A stretch of DNA of 64,000 nucleotides from an uncultured Muribaculaceae bacterium (GTDB lineage: Bacteria; Bacteroidota; Bacteroidia; Bacteroidales; Muribaculaceae), in assembly GCA_910588245.1 (NCBI GenBank), contig CAJUQP010000010.1:15522-79521 (forward strand), in the 5' to 3' direction. The stretch's first letter is position 1. Every line of letters begins with the position of its first letter. The notes beneath the pieces were generated by a model. It worked only from the letters and a program-made list of their open reading frames with translations, did not search any database and had not been told where the DNA came from. This document shows positions 1 to 9,291 of the stretch, in pieces. Made by a program: the position numbers and the translations under genes.

Positions 1-2343
1 TGGATAAGCACCTACCACGGCATCGCGAAATATATCATGACCCAGAACCGATTCATGAATTTCGACGCGGGCGACGGACTGCAGAGCAACGAGTTCACCC
101 ACGGAGCATTCTGCAAGGACGACACCGGCGACATTTATTTCGGAGGAGTGAGCGGCTTCAGCATGTTCTATCCATACGACATCGATGATTCGCCACGCCA
201 GTACAGTCCAAGACTCACACGCCTCACCCTTTTCTCGCAACCCGTGACCACCGCCACACTCTCGGGAGGCATCCCCGTGATAAAGGATGTGCTCGACCGG
301 GCCGGAGAGGTATCCCTCTCCCACACCGACAACACATTCTCACTGCATTTCTCCACCCTCACATTCGACAACCCTGACAAAATCGTGTTCGAATACCGCA
401 TACGGGAACACGGAGACACCTGGCTGCGCACAATGCCGGGGCAGAATCATGTCACTCTCAATAATATGTCGCCGGGGAAATATCATTTCCAGCTGAGAGT
501 GGCGGGCGACAATTCTCCCGACGGCACACGATCGCTGGTCATTGAAATCCGGCCGCCATGGTATCAGACATGGTGGGCTATGGCTGTCTACGCACTCATC
601 TTCGTGCTCGTGATCCTCGCCGCCATACGCCTTATGAACATGAAAGACGCCCAACGGAGAGAGAGGGAAGAGCGGCGCCGGTCTGAGCAGATACTCGAGG
701 CAAAGCTTCAGTTCTTCACCAATATCTCCCATGAGATACGCACCCCGATGACCCTTATCCTCAATCCTCTCGACAAGCTCCTGGAGAAGTGCCAGGATCC
801 TAATCTGCGGAGCGTCTATTCCATAATATATCGCAACGCCCAGAGAATCCTGAGTCTGGTCAACCAGCTCATGGACATGCGCAAGCTGGAAAAAGGACAG
901 ATGAAAATGAAAATGGCGCAGACCGACATGGTATCTTTCGTCAACAACGCCATGCTCCCTTTCGAATATCTCGCACGCCAGAAAAGGATACAGTTCAGGT
1001 TCAGCCATCCCGAACCTCCCGTGTCGGCATGGATAGACGCCGGGAATTTCGACAAGGTGCTTCTCAACATCTTTTCCAACGCATTCAAATACACTCCGGA
1101 TGGCGGAGAGATCAACGTCTCGCTCACGGAAGTCCACAATCCTTCCATCCCCGCGCCGCTCAACGACAGCGTGGAGATAAGGATATCAGACACCGGCATT
1201 GGGATAGCTCCCGATAAACTCGAGAAGATCTTCGAGAGATTCTACCGCATAGACAACGACATCACCGGATCAACGGCAGGCACCGGCATCGGGCTACACC
1301 TATGCCGGTCGCTCGTGGAGTTGCACCATGGCACAATCACTGCCCGCAACAACACCCCCTCGAAAGGCTGTGAGTTCATAATAAGGATTCCGGCGGGAAG
1401 ATCCCACCTCTCTCCGGAGGAAATCGCTGATGCGGGAATCCCGAGGATGCCGCGCCATGCGTCGCCCGATATCGACTGGGGAGCCTCCGCCGCTCCACCG
1501 TCAATGCAGAAACCTCGCTCCAAGCAGGTGGTGGCGATAGTGGAAGACGACACGGAGATACGCAATTTCCTGACCTCAGAGCTGTCGGAAGACTATAAGG
1601 TCACTACTTTCGGCAACGGCGACGACGCATTGAAGGCGATACTCTCCACGGACGCACCCGATATAATCATATCCGATGTGATGATGCCGGGTCTCGACGG
1701 ATACGCCCTATGCCAGAAAGTCAAGCAGAACGTCAATGTCAACCATATCCCGGTGATACTGATATCGGCTCGCACCGACGACAAAGACCGCATGATGGGA
1801 CTTGAGGCCGGTGCCGACTCATATCTGCCAAAGCCGTTCAACACCGACGTCCTCAAGAGCACCATAGCCTCACTGCTCGCCAACCGCAACATCCTCAAGG
1901 CAAAGTTCAGCGGAGTCCAGCAGCAGGAGGAGAATGTCAGGAAAATATCGTTGAAGTCGCACGACGAACTGCTTCTGCAGAAGATCATGAATGTGATCAA
2001 CGATAATATATCGTCGCCCGATTTCAGTGTAGAGCGGCTTGCGACGGAAGTCGGACTTAGCCGCGTGCATCTGCACCGCAAACTCAAGGAACTGACCAAT
2101 CTCTCTGCCAGGGATTTCATAAAATCCATCAGGATGCGGCAGGCTGCCAGACTCCTGCGCGAGAAGAAACTGTCGGTGGCCGAGGTGGCCTATGCCACGG
2201 GCTTCGCCAACCCTTCCCATTTCTCCAATTCATTCAAGGAGATGTATGGCGTGCCACCCACAGCCTATGTCCATAATACAGCTGCATCCGGTGCCGACGA
2301 CGGTTCGGAAACCGGCATGAAAGATCCCAGGGCTGATATCTGA
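1..2343 (+). CDS. Hybrid two-component system sensor/regulator (HTCS), 5' end outside window
   Basis: This is the C-terminal 780 residues of a Bacteroides-type hybrid sensor. The reading frame is open from base 1, so the true start lies to the left. In order it shows the last blades of the periplasmic propeller (about 1-70), a Y_Y_Y domain (about 105-185), one membrane helix (about 195-222), a HisKA domain with phospho-acceptor His near residue 244 (SHEIRTP), an ATPase with N box (NIFSNAFKY) and G boxes (DTGIGI, GTGIGLHL), a receiver with Asp near 559 (SDVMMPGLDG) and the conserved KPF, and a C-terminal AraC-type HTH (about 665-765). Such proteins sense a glycan fragment in the periplasm and switch on a polysaccharide-utilization locus, so such a locus probably lies to the left. 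The ligand cannot be deduced from this fragment. Domain architecture is clear. Confidence 0.95.
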   Translation, partial: WISTYHGIAKYIMTQNRFMNFDAGDGLQSNEFTHGAFCKDDTGDIYFGGVSGFSMFYPYDIDDSPRQYSPRLTRLTLFSQPVTTATLSGGIPVIKDVLDRAGEVSLSHTDNTFSLHFSTLTFDNPDKIVFEYRIREHGDTWLRTMPGQNHVTLNNMSPGKYHFQLRVAGDNSPDGTRSLVIEIRPPWYQTWWAMAVYALIFVLVILAAIRLMNMKDAQRREREERRRSEQILEAKLQFFTNISHEIRTPMTLILNPLDKLLEKCQDPNLRSVYSIIYRNAQRILSLVNQLMDMRKLEKGQMKMKMAQTDMVSFVNNAMLPFEYLARQKRIQFRFSHPEPPVSAWIDAGNFDKVLLNIFSNAFKYTPDGGEINVSLTEVHNPSIPAPLNDSVEIRISDTGIGIAPDKLEKIFERFYRIDNDITGSTAGTGIGLHLCRSLVELHHGTITARNNTPSKGCEFIIRIPAGRSHLSPEEIADAGIPRMPRHASPDIDWGASAAPPSMQKPRSKQVVAIVEDDTEIRNFLTSELSEDYKVTTFGNGDDALKAILSTDAPDIIISDVMMPGLDGYALCQKVKQNVNVNHIPVILISARTDDKDRMMGLEAGADSYLPKPFNTDVLKSTIASLLANRNILKAKFSGVQQQEENVRKISLKSHDELLLQKIMNVINDNISSPDFSVERLATEVGLSRVHLHRKLKELTNLSARDFIKSIRMRQAARLLREKKLSVAEVAYATGFANPSHFSNSFKEMYGVPPTAYVHNTAASGADDGSETGMKDPRADI

Positions 2344-2356
2344 TCTGATCCGAGAA

Positions 2357-2399
2357 CAGAGAGAGGGGCATCCCATCATCCGGGATGCCCCTCTCTCTG
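2357..2399. terminator. Perfect 18-bp hairpin between converging HTCS and topA genes
   Basis: Arms 2357-2374 and 2382-2399 are exactly complementary with a 7-nt loop. The hairpin lies 14 nt after the HTCS stop and 20 nt beyond the topA stop on the other strand. It has no long T-tract, so a bidirectional terminator is inferred from position and stem strength. Confidence 0.7.
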
Positions 2400-2419
2400 T
2401 ATGGCATATTAATACTCTG

Positions 2420-4780
2420 TCATGATTTCTTAGCGCGGCGAACGCTTTTCTTGGGAGCGGCGTCTTGCGCCTCCATCAAGGCCTTGGCCTCCTCAAAAGT
2501 GAGGGAGGACGCGTCAGTATTTTTCGGTATCTTATAATTTACGGCTTTCTTCGCCCCTTCAGGCTTATAAGCCATATAAGGGCCATACCGTCCGTTGAGC
2601 ACCTCGAGACCAGGCATCTCGGGATACGTCTTTATCAACCTGTTGGCTTCCTCTTCCCTCTTCTTGCCGATCAGTTCTGCCGCCTCCTCGAGAGTGATGC
2701 CCTGGGGAGTAAGTTCTTTTGGTATTGAGACGAAAGTCTTGCCCATGCGTATGTAAGGGCCAAAGCGCCCTATGGCGGCTGTCACTTTCTCACCATCAAT
2801 CTCTCCCACCGCGCGGGGAAGTTCGAAAAGCTTAAGCGCCTCCTCAAGAGTAATGCTGGCCACACTCTGCCCGGCCAGAAGACTTGCGAAAAGAGGTTTA
2901 TCCTCATCCTCGGCCCGTCCGATCTGCACAACCGGGCCGAACCGTCCGATCTTTACCGACACCGGACGGCCTGTGGCCGGATCCGTACCAAGCTGGCGCT
3001 CGCCGATCTTATGCTCCATCCTCAGGGAATTGATCTTCTCGATCTCAGGATGGAAACCTCCGTAGAAATCGGATATCTCGTTCTGCCAGCCAAGCTTGCC
3101 TTCGGCTATGTCGTCGAATTTCTCCTCAACCTTGGCCGTGAAATTATAATCGAGGATATCGGGGAAATATTCCGTAAGAAAGCGGTTGACAACCATTCCC
3201 ACATCTGTAGGCACAAGTTTTCCCTTATCCGATCCGGCAGCCTCCGAGAGCTTCTTCGACGTTATCTTCCCTTTGCGGAGAGTGAGCACCTCATAGTCAC
3301 GCCTCACACCCTCCTTCTCACCGCGTTTCACATAGTCGCGGGCCTGGATCGTGGATATGGTAGGCGCATATGTGGAAGGTCTCCCTATTCCAAGATCCTC
3401 CATCTTCTTCACCAGGGAAGCCTCAGTATATCTTGCGGGGGGTTGCGTGAAACGCTGGGTAGCGGTGACCTCCTCTGCCTCAAGGCTCTCACCGGGCTTC
3501 ATGGGTGGGAGCTCCGTGAATTCCTGCTGGCGGGCGTTCTCTGTCTTCCATACCTTAAGGAAGCCCTCGAACTTGACGACCTCCCCCTCGGCCCGGAAAG
3601 ACACATCTCCCAACGCTTCACCAAGAGTTTTACCTGATGCTGGAGTAATGGAGATATCGACGGTGGTCTTCTCTATTTCCGCGTCAGCCATCTGTGAAGC
3701 CACTGTACGCTTCCATATGAGCTCATACAGTTTCTGCTCCTGGGCAGTGCCCTCTATCGTATGGTTCGACACATATGTGGGACGTATGGCCTCGTGGGCC
3801 TCCTGCGCACCCTTGGAATTCGTATGGTAATGGCGCACCTTGAGATAATCCTCCCCGATCTCTTTCCTGACAAGCTCGGCCACACTGTTGATGGCAAGAG
3901 CGGAGAGATTGGTGGAATCAGTACGCATGTATGTTATCTTTCCATCCTCATACAGCTTCTGCGCGATCATCATGGTCTGGTTGACGGAGAAACCGAGCTT
4001 GCGCGACGCTTCCTGCTGAAGGGTAGAGGTAGTGAACGGAGGGAACGGGGTGCGTCTGAGCGGCTTCACCGACACCTCTCCCACCGAATATGCGGCTCCG
4101 GCACATGCCGTGAGGAAAGCCTCCGCCTGCGCACGGTCAGCCAGGCGCGACGAGAGTTCAGCCTTGACAGGGAGCTCCACGCCAGGCACCTTCAAAAGTG
4201 CGTTGACACGGAAGAAAGGCTCCGCCACGAAGTCTTCAAGCTCCTTCTCGCGCTCGCATATAAGGCGGACGGCAACGCTCTGCACGCGTCCGGCACTGAG
4301 CGCCGGCTTTATCTTCTTCCAGAGCACAGGACTGAGTTCGAAGCCGACTATGCGGTCGAGCACCCTTCGGGCCTGCTGCGCGTTGACACGGTCAATGTCG
4401 ATGGTGCGCGGATTCTCTATGGCCGCGAGAATGGCAGGCTTCGTTATCTCATGGAAGACAATGCGGCGCGTAGTGACAGGATCAAGATCGAGAACTTCCG
4501 CGAGATGCCAGGCGATAGCCTCCCCCTCGCGGTCTTCATCGGAAGCGAGCCACACCGTGTCTGCATCGGCGGCCGCTTTCTTCAGTTTTTTCACAAGCTC
4601 TTTCTTGTCGTCAGGTATCTCGTAGACAGGCTTGAAGCCGTCGGCCACGTCAACGCTGAAACCATGCTTCTTCAGATCGCGTATATGGCCGTAGCTCGAC
4701 ATGACAGTGAAGTCCTTGCCGAGGAATTTTTCTATGGTTTTCGCCTTTGCCGGCGATTCGACTATGACCAGATTCTTCAT
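2420..4780 (-). CDS. topA: DNA topoisomerase I (type IA)
   Basis: The product relaxes negatively supercoiled DNA by a transient single-strand break. The 786-residue protein starts MKNLVIVESP, the usual type IA start; an upstream ATG at 4810 would add ten unconserved residues. The Toprim domain is N-terminal with DEDREG near 81-86. The catalytic Tyr is in ITYMRTDS near residue 284. The C-terminus has no CxxC zinc fingers. It carries repeated GRFGP/GRYGP units (about 610-760) and a Lys/Arg/Ala-rich tail, as known for Bacteroidota TopA. It is divergent from gyrB, so the relaxing and supercoiling enzymes share a control region. Confidence 0.97.
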   Translation of the reverse strand: MKNLVIVESPAKAKTIEKFLGKDFTVMSSYGHIRDLKKHGFSVDVADGFKPVYEIPDDKKELVKKLKKAAADADTVWLASDEDREGEAIAWHLAEVLDLDPVTTRRIVFHEITKPAILAAIENPRTIDIDRVNAQQARRVLDRIVGFELSPVLWKKIKPALSAGRVQSVAVRLICEREKELEDFVAEPFFRVNALLKVPGVELPVKAELSSRLADRAQAEAFLTACAGAAYSVGEVSVKPLRRTPFPPFTTSTLQQEASRKLGFSVNQTMMIAQKLYEDGKITYMRTDSTNLSALAINSVAELVRKEIGEDYLKVRHYHTNSKGAQEAHEAIRPTYVSNHTIEGTAQEQKLYELIWKRTVASQMADAEIEKTTVDISITPASGKTLGEALGDVSFRAEGEVVKFEGFLKVWKTENARQQEFTELPPMKPGESLEAEEVTATQRFTQPPARYTEASLVKKMEDLGIGRPSTYAPTISTIQARDYVKRGEKEGVRRDYEVLTLRKGKITSKKLSEAAGSDKGKLVPTDVGMVVNRFLTEYFPDILDYNFTAKVEEKFDDIAEGKLGWQNEISDFYGGFHPEIEKINSLRMEHKIGERQLGTDPATGRPVSVKIGRFGPVVQIGRAEDEDKPLFASLLAGQSVASITLEEALKLFELPRAVGEIDGEKVTAAIGRFGPYIRMGKTFVSIPKELTPQGITLEEAAELIGKKREEEANRLIKTYPEMPGLEVLNGRYGPYMAYKPEGAKKAVNYKIPKNTDASSLTFEEAKALMEAQDAAPKKSVRRAKKS

Positions 4781-4866
4781 CTTGACAGTTTGTTTTAGGG
4801 CCTTTGGCAATTGGTCAGAAAGCTCTTGAACGAGGCGTTTTTCTTACCGTTATTGAAACTTGGGCG

Positions 4867-4898
4867 CAAAATTAACACTTTTTTTCTTTAACACACAA
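4867..4898 (-). promoter_or_regulatory. Putative topA promoter
   Basis: The minus strand reads TAATTTTG (4874-4867), a full match to the Bacteroidales -7 box TAnnTTTG. A weak -33 box, TTGT, lies 20 nt upstream (4898-4895). The predicted leader is about 80 nt. Confidence 0.5.
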
Positions 4899-5064
4899 TT
4901 AAGGAGAGAAGTTTTTTCGACACAAGGTCAAGACCCTCTATCCGCGACCCACACTATATCTCTGACCTCAGCGTGACCGGAAAGCCACGCAGCCTCAAGC
5001 GGATTCCCAGGCATGCGCCTACGGCGCCCCATTCCGCAGCGAGAGATGGAAAAGCTATTTTTAT

Positions 5065-5095
5065 TTTGCCATGACTGATTTTTTTTGTAATTTTG
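5065..5095 (+). promoter_or_regulatory. gyrB promoter, Bacteroidales consensus
   Basis: TTTG at 5065-5068 and TAATTTTG at 5088-5095 are separated by 19 nt. This fits the sigma-ABfr consensus TTTG / N17-23 / TAnnTTTG exactly. Predicted initiation is about 60 nt before the gyrB ATG. Confidence 0.75.
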
Positions 5096-5163
5096 TAAAG
5101 AAAAGGCGCTTATTGCAGCCCATTTCTTAAATATAGAAGCATATAACTGACTCAGAATAAGAT

Positions 5164-7137
5164 ATGGCAGAAGAAACAGAATTGCAGGATCAGCAACCGA
5201 AAGAATATGTAGCCGACAACATCCAGGTGCTCGAGGGGCTCGAGGCCGTGCGCAAACGCCCGGCGATGTATATCGGCGATATCTCCGGCCGCGGTCTGCA
5301 TCACCTTGTGTATGAGGTGGTCGACAACTCAATCGACGAGGCCCTTGCAGGCTATGCCACCCATATCGAGGTCACGATTCTTGAAGACAATTCCATAAAG
5401 GTGGTCGACAACGGCCGTGGCATTCCCGTAGACATGCATGAGAAAATGCATAAGCCGGCCCTTGAGGTCGTGCTCACTGTGCTCCATGCAGGAGGTAAAT
5501 TCGACAAAGGCTCCTACAAGGTGTCAGGAGGTTTGCACGGTGTGGGCGTGAGCTGCGTCAACGCCCTCTCCGACTATCTCCGCGCCGAGATTCACCGCGA
5601 TGGCAAGATATACATGCAGGAGTATTCACTCGGCAAGCCCACATGCGACCTGAGCGTGATCGGAGAGACCGACCACACCGGCACAACCATAATCTTCCAC
5701 CCGGACGCGTCGATATTCACAGAGACTGTCTACGATTATGAGACCCTGGCCAACCGTCTGCGCGACCTGGCATATCTTAACGCCGGCATATCGCTTACGC
5801 TCACCGACATGCGCGCACGTGACGAGCAGGGAAAACCGCATAGCGAAGTTTTCCACAGCAAAGACGGCCTAAAGGAATTCGTACGCTATCTCGACCAGGG
5901 CAAGGAGCCGCTTATCGAAGACATCATCCATCTCAACACGATGAAAAACGGTGTCCCCGTGGAGGTGGCCATGACCTACAACACATCGTTCGCCGAGAAC
6001 ATCTTCTCCTACGTCAACAACATCAACACCATTGAGGGAGGCACGCACCTCACCGGCTTCCGCCGTGGCCTTACCACAACCCTCAAGAAATATGCCGACG
6101 ACAACCACCTGCTCGACAAGCTCAAGATAGAACTCTCTAAGGAGGACTTCCGCGATGGTCTCACAGCTGTAGTGTCGGTCAAGGTTGCGGAGCCTCAGTT
6201 CGAGGGCCAGACCAAGACCAAACTCGGCAACAATGAGGTGGCGGGAGTCGTGCAGACAGCCGTAAGCGAGGCATTGCGCTATTATCTTGAGGAGCATCCC
6301 AAGCAGGCGCGCGCCATAGTCGACAAGGTGATGCTCGCGGCCCAGGCGCGCCACGCCGCCTACAACGCCCGCATGAAAGTGCAGCGCAAGTCTCCACTCT
6401 CGGGAGCCGGACTCCCCGGAAAGCTCGCCGACTGCAAAAGCCGCGATGCCGCGGAATGCGAGCTGTTCCTCGTCGAGGGTGATTCCGCAGGCGGAAGCGC
6501 GAAGCAGGGACGCAACCCCAATTATCAGGCTATCCTCCCACTGCGCGGAAAAATCCTGAACGTGGAGAAAGCGCTCGACCACAAGGTTTTCGAGAGCGAG
6601 GAAATCGTCAACATGTTCAAAGCGCTCGGAGTGACCATCGGCACTGAGGAGGATTCCAAGGAGCCCAACATGACAAAGCTCCGCTACCACAAGATCATCA
6701 TCATGACTGATGCCGACGTCGACGGCGCCCACATCGCCACCCTCCTGATGACCTTCTTCTACCGCCGCATACGCCCCATAATCGACAACGGATATCTCTA
6801 TATCGCCACTCCCCCGCTCTACAAATGCAGCACGAAAGGGAAAACCAAGACCCAGGAATATGCCTGGGACGAACAACAGGTGCAGAGATTCGTCGACACT
6901 TATTGCGACGGCAACCGCGACCGCATGGTGCTTCAGCGCTACAAAGGTCTCGGTGAGATGAACCCCGAGCAGCTCTGGGAGACCACAATGGATCCCGAGA
7001 ACAGGATGCTCAAACAGGTGAACCTCGTAAACGCCGCGGAAGCCGACCGCACCTTCTCCGTGCTCATGGGCGAAGAGGTAGGACCGCGCCGAGAGTTTAT
7101 CGAGGCACACGCCACCTACGCCAACATCGACGCCTGA
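5164..7137 (+). CDS. gyrB: DNA gyrase subunit B
   Basis: This is the ATPase subunit of gyrase. The 657-residue protein has a GHKL ATPase domain: EVVDNSIDEA near 51-60, DNGRGIP near 82-88 and GGLHGVGVS near 122-130. The transducer domain follows, then a Toprim domain (EGDSAGGSA near 438, DADVDGAH near 516) and the C-terminal QRYKGLGEMNPEQLW segment. Length and motifs fit GyrB; the linked C-terminal motif argues against ParE. The start MAEETELQD sits about 70 nt below a consensus promoter. A strong hairpin separates it from the next gene. Confidence 0.96.
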   Translation: MAEETELQDQQPKEYVADNIQVLEGLEAVRKRPAMYIGDISGRGLHHLVYEVVDNSIDEALAGYATHIEVTILEDNSIKVVDNGRGIPVDMHEKMHKPALEVVLTVLHAGGKFDKGSYKVSGGLHGVGVSCVNALSDYLRAEIHRDGKIYMQEYSLGKPTCDLSVIGETDHTGTTIIFHPDASIFTETVYDYETLANRLRDLAYLNAGISLTLTDMRARDEQGKPHSEVFHSKDGLKEFVRYLDQGKEPLIEDIIHLNTMKNGVPVEVAMTYNTSFAENIFSYVNNINTIEGGTHLTGFRRGLTTTLKKYADDNHLLDKLKIELSKEDFRDGLTAVVSVKVAEPQFEGQTKTKLGNNEVAGVVQTAVSEALRYYLEEHPKQARAIVDKVMLAAQARHAAYNARMKVQRKSPLSGAGLPGKLADCKSRDAAECELFLVEGDSAGGSAKQGRNPNYQAILPLRGKILNVEKALDHKVFESEEIVNMFKALGVTIGTEEDSKEPNMTKLRYHKIIIMTDADVDGAHIATLLMTFFYRRIRPIIDNGYLYIATPPLYKCSTKGKTKTQEYAWDEQQVQRFVDTYCDGNRDRMVLQRYKGLGEMNPEQLWETTMDPENRMLKQVNLVNAAEADRTFSVLMGEEVGPRREFIEAHATYANIDA

Positions 7138-7166
7138 CATCCGGCAGGCGCCACCACCGCATATAT

Positions 7167-7196
7167 TGCCGCCACCCCTTCCGGGGAGTGGCGGCA
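7167..7196 (+). terminator. GC-rich hairpin after gyrB
   Basis: Arms 7167-7175 and 7188-7196 form nine perfect pairs, with further C/G pairing inside. It lies 30 nt after the gyrB stop and 45 nt before the next ATG. The absence of a T-tract makes termination uncertain. Confidence 0.45.
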
Positions 7197-7240
7197 TTGA
7201 AATATCTCCCCAACCGACAGGATTCCTGTCTCCGACGATT

Positions 7241-8098
7241 ATGAAAACAATATTCATTGTCATCGGCGGCCTCGCCGATATTCCAGATCCCGACAACGGC
7301 TCACAGACGCCGCTCATGGCCGCCCGCACCCCATCGCTCGACGCCCTCGCGAAATGTGGATGCTGCGGATCCATACAGACCTTGCCCGACGACGTGGAGG
7401 TGTCTCCGGAAAACACCATGCTCGCCCTGCTCGGCTATGATTTCTCAAGAGGCACCGTGCCTATGTCGACACTTGCGAAGTTCGGCGCCGGCCTCGCGTT
7501 TCCCCAGAACGACCTGAGGCTGTTCGTCATGCCGAAATTCTCCGGCCACGGCGTAGTGGTGGCCGACACCGACTCCGTCAGGGGAGCCGCCATGATGGCC
7601 ATGCTCAAGCCTCTTTTCCCCATGGGTGAGGGGATCGATATATCGAAAGGTTATCCCACAGGATCTTTGGCCGACAAGGCCATGCTCGCCATAAAGGCAA
7701 TCGAGATCTTCGACTTCGTGCTCGTGTATGTCGACGGCCCGGACCGCGCGGCGATGCGCGGCGATGTCATGGCAAAGATCGAGGCCATTGAGGATATCGA
7801 CAAGCAGCTCATCACCCCCGTGGCCGACTATGTCTGGAACGCCAAGCTACAGATGAACCTCGTGGTGACCGGCGACCACATATCCTCCTGGAAAGATGCC
7901 CGCAGGCTTCCGGGAGAAGTGCCCGCGGTGGTCTATTTCAACGATGACCTCCCTTACGACACCGAGCGTTTCGATGAGGAATCGGTGGAAGACGGGCCGC
8001 TTAACGCCCCCCTCCCCGGAGACCTCATCCGTCTGCTGGTATCGTTCGAGCCCTATGCCGACGATGACAAAAACGGCAGCCAACCTCCCCTTATCTGA
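7241..8098 (+). CDS. Degenerate phosphoglycerate mutase-like protein (alkaline phosphatase superfamily)
   Basis: The 285-residue protein aligns along its length with ApgM-type phosphoglycerate mutases, including the one at 31214-32431, but is about 120 residues shorter. The first-strand metal motif GDGMAD is replaced by IGGLAD. The nucleophile region GSE is replaced by SPE. The metal ligands of DEAGH become DRAAM, and the late THTSDP segment becomes RRLPGE; only a single GDH remains. I infer that it is not a functional mutase and perhaps not an enzyme. Start MKTIFIVIGG is chosen by homology over an upstream in-frame ATG at 7166. It lies 34 nt before glf and may be co-transcribed with the sugar genes. 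Confidence 0.75.
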   Translation: MKTIFIVIGGLADIPDPDNGSQTPLMAARTPSLDALAKCGCCGSIQTLPDDVEVSPENTMLALLGYDFSRGTVPMSTLAKFGAGLAFPQNDLRLFVMPKFSGHGVVVADTDSVRGAAMMAMLKPLFPMGEGIDISKGYPTGSLADKAMLAIKAIEIFDFVLVYVDGPDRAAMRGDVMAKIEAIEDIDKQLITPVADYVWNAKLQMNLVVTGDHISSWKDARRLPGEVPAVVYFNDDLPYDTERFDEESVEDGPLNAPLPGDLIRLLVSFEPYADDDKNGSQPPLI

Positions 8099-8132
8099 TA
8101 AAAAACGTTCTCATATCACAAGACACTCCACC

Positions 8133-9275
8133 ATGACAAAAGAATATGACTATCTGATAGTGGGAGCCGGACTATACGGATCGACTTTCGCCCATCTTGC
8201 AAGCAAGGCGGGGAAAAGATGTCTTGTGATAGACAAAAGGCCCCACACGGGAGGCAACATCTTCTGCGAAAAGATCGAAGGGATCAACGTGCATAAATAT
8301 GGAGCACACATCTTCCACACCTCCGACAGGAAAGTCTGGGATTTCGTCAACTCTATCACCCCCTTCAACCGGTTCACAAACTCTCCGATAGCCATTGCTC
8401 CCGACGGGAATCTGTATAACCTCCCGTTCAACATGAACACATTCTGCCGCATCTGGGGAGTAAAGACTCCTCGCGAGGCAGCCGCTATGCTCGAACAACA
8501 ACGCGCGAGAGCCATAGATAAGATGCGCGCCGAAGGGGTATCGGAACCGCGGAATCTGGAGGAGCAGGCTCTCTCTCTCGTTGGAGAGGACATCTACCGG
8601 CTTCTGATAGAGGGTTACACGGAAAAACAGTGGGGACGCAAATGCACTGAGCTTCCAGCTTTCATCATAAGGAGGCTCCCCGTGCGACTCACCTTCGATA
8701 ATAATTATTTCAATGATACGTTCCAAGGGATTCCCGAGGGAGGCTACAACCGCCTCACCGACGGGTTGCTTGAAGGGTCGGATGTAAGACTTCGCACAGA
8801 CTTTTTCGAAGACCGGGCATTCTGGGAATCAAAAGCCGACAAGATCCTTTTCACCGGAAAAATCGATGAATTTTATGGCTACCGATTCGGTAAACTCGAC
8901 TATCGGACAGTGCGTTTTGAGACAGAAGTGCTCGACGAACCCAATCATCAGGGTAACGCTGTGGTCAACTATACATCTTCCGACGTGCCCTATACACGTA
9001 TAATCGAACATAAACATTTCGAAACTTTCGGCAATGCCGTCTACGACAATCCCCGCACCGTGATCTCACGGGAATACTCTACGGAATGGATGGAAGGCAT
9101 GGAGCCCTTCTACCCCGTCAACGATACCGTCAACCAGCGGATATATGAAAGATACGCCACTTTAGCCGGGCAAGAGAAAAATGTGATATTCGGCGGCCGT
9201 CTCGCTGAATACAGATATTACGACATGGCTCCCCTCATAGCCTCTGTAATGAACCTTTTCAACGGCATGATTTGA
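8133..9275 (+). CDS. glf: UDP-galactopyranose mutase
   Basis: This flavoenzyme interconverts UDP-galactopyranose and UDP-galactofuranose, the donor for galactofuranosyl residues in surface glycans. The 380-residue protein begins with a Rossmann FAD site (DYLIVGAGLYGST), followed by HTGGNIF and YGAHIFHTS near 40-65. Further conserved parts are the FTNSP and NLPFNMNTF segments, GYTEKQWG near 167, and a C-terminal GRLAEYRYYDM flavin segment. ATG 8133 is supported by homology; the frame runs open upstream into the previous gene. The next gene looks like a galactofuranosyltransferase, which supports the substrate. Confidence 0.94.
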   Translation: MTKEYDYLIVGAGLYGSTFAHLASKAGKRCLVIDKRPHTGGNIFCEKIEGINVHKYGAHIFHTSDRKVWDFVNSITPFNRFTNSPIAIAPDGNLYNLPFNMNTFCRIWGVKTPREAAAMLEQQRARAIDKMRAEGVSEPRNLEEQALSLVGEDIYRLLIEGYTEKQWGRKCTELPAFIIRRLPVRLTFDNNYFNDTFQGIPEGGYNRLTDGLLEGSDVRLRTDFFEDRAFWESKADKILFTGKIDEFYGYRFGKLDYRTVRFETEVLDEPNHQGNAVVNYTSSDVPYTRIIEHKHFETFGNAVYDNPRTVISREYSTEWMEGMEPFYPVNDTVNQRIYERYATLAGQEKNVIFGGRLAEYRYYDMAPLIASVMNLFNGMI

Positions 9276-9291
9276 ATAAAAACGGCAATAT

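Larger units (their letters stand above)
4781..5163. other. topA-gyrB divergent control region
   Basis: This 383-bp gap has no credible gene. An ORF-like stretch on the minus strand overlaps the gyrB start and resembles nothing. It holds AT-rich tracts and one Bacteroidales-type promoter for each neighbour. Placing topA and gyrB promoters together would suit supercoiling-sensitive control, which is inference. Confidence 0.6.

Noticed and set aside
4928..5332. 134-residue minus-strand ORF across the gyrB promoter and start
   Set aside because: It overlaps the conserved GyrB N-terminus and the promoter; no recognisable protein features.
5869..7419. 516-residue minus-strand ORF opposite gyrB
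   Set aside because: It is antisense to conserved gyrB coding sequence; low-complexity product.
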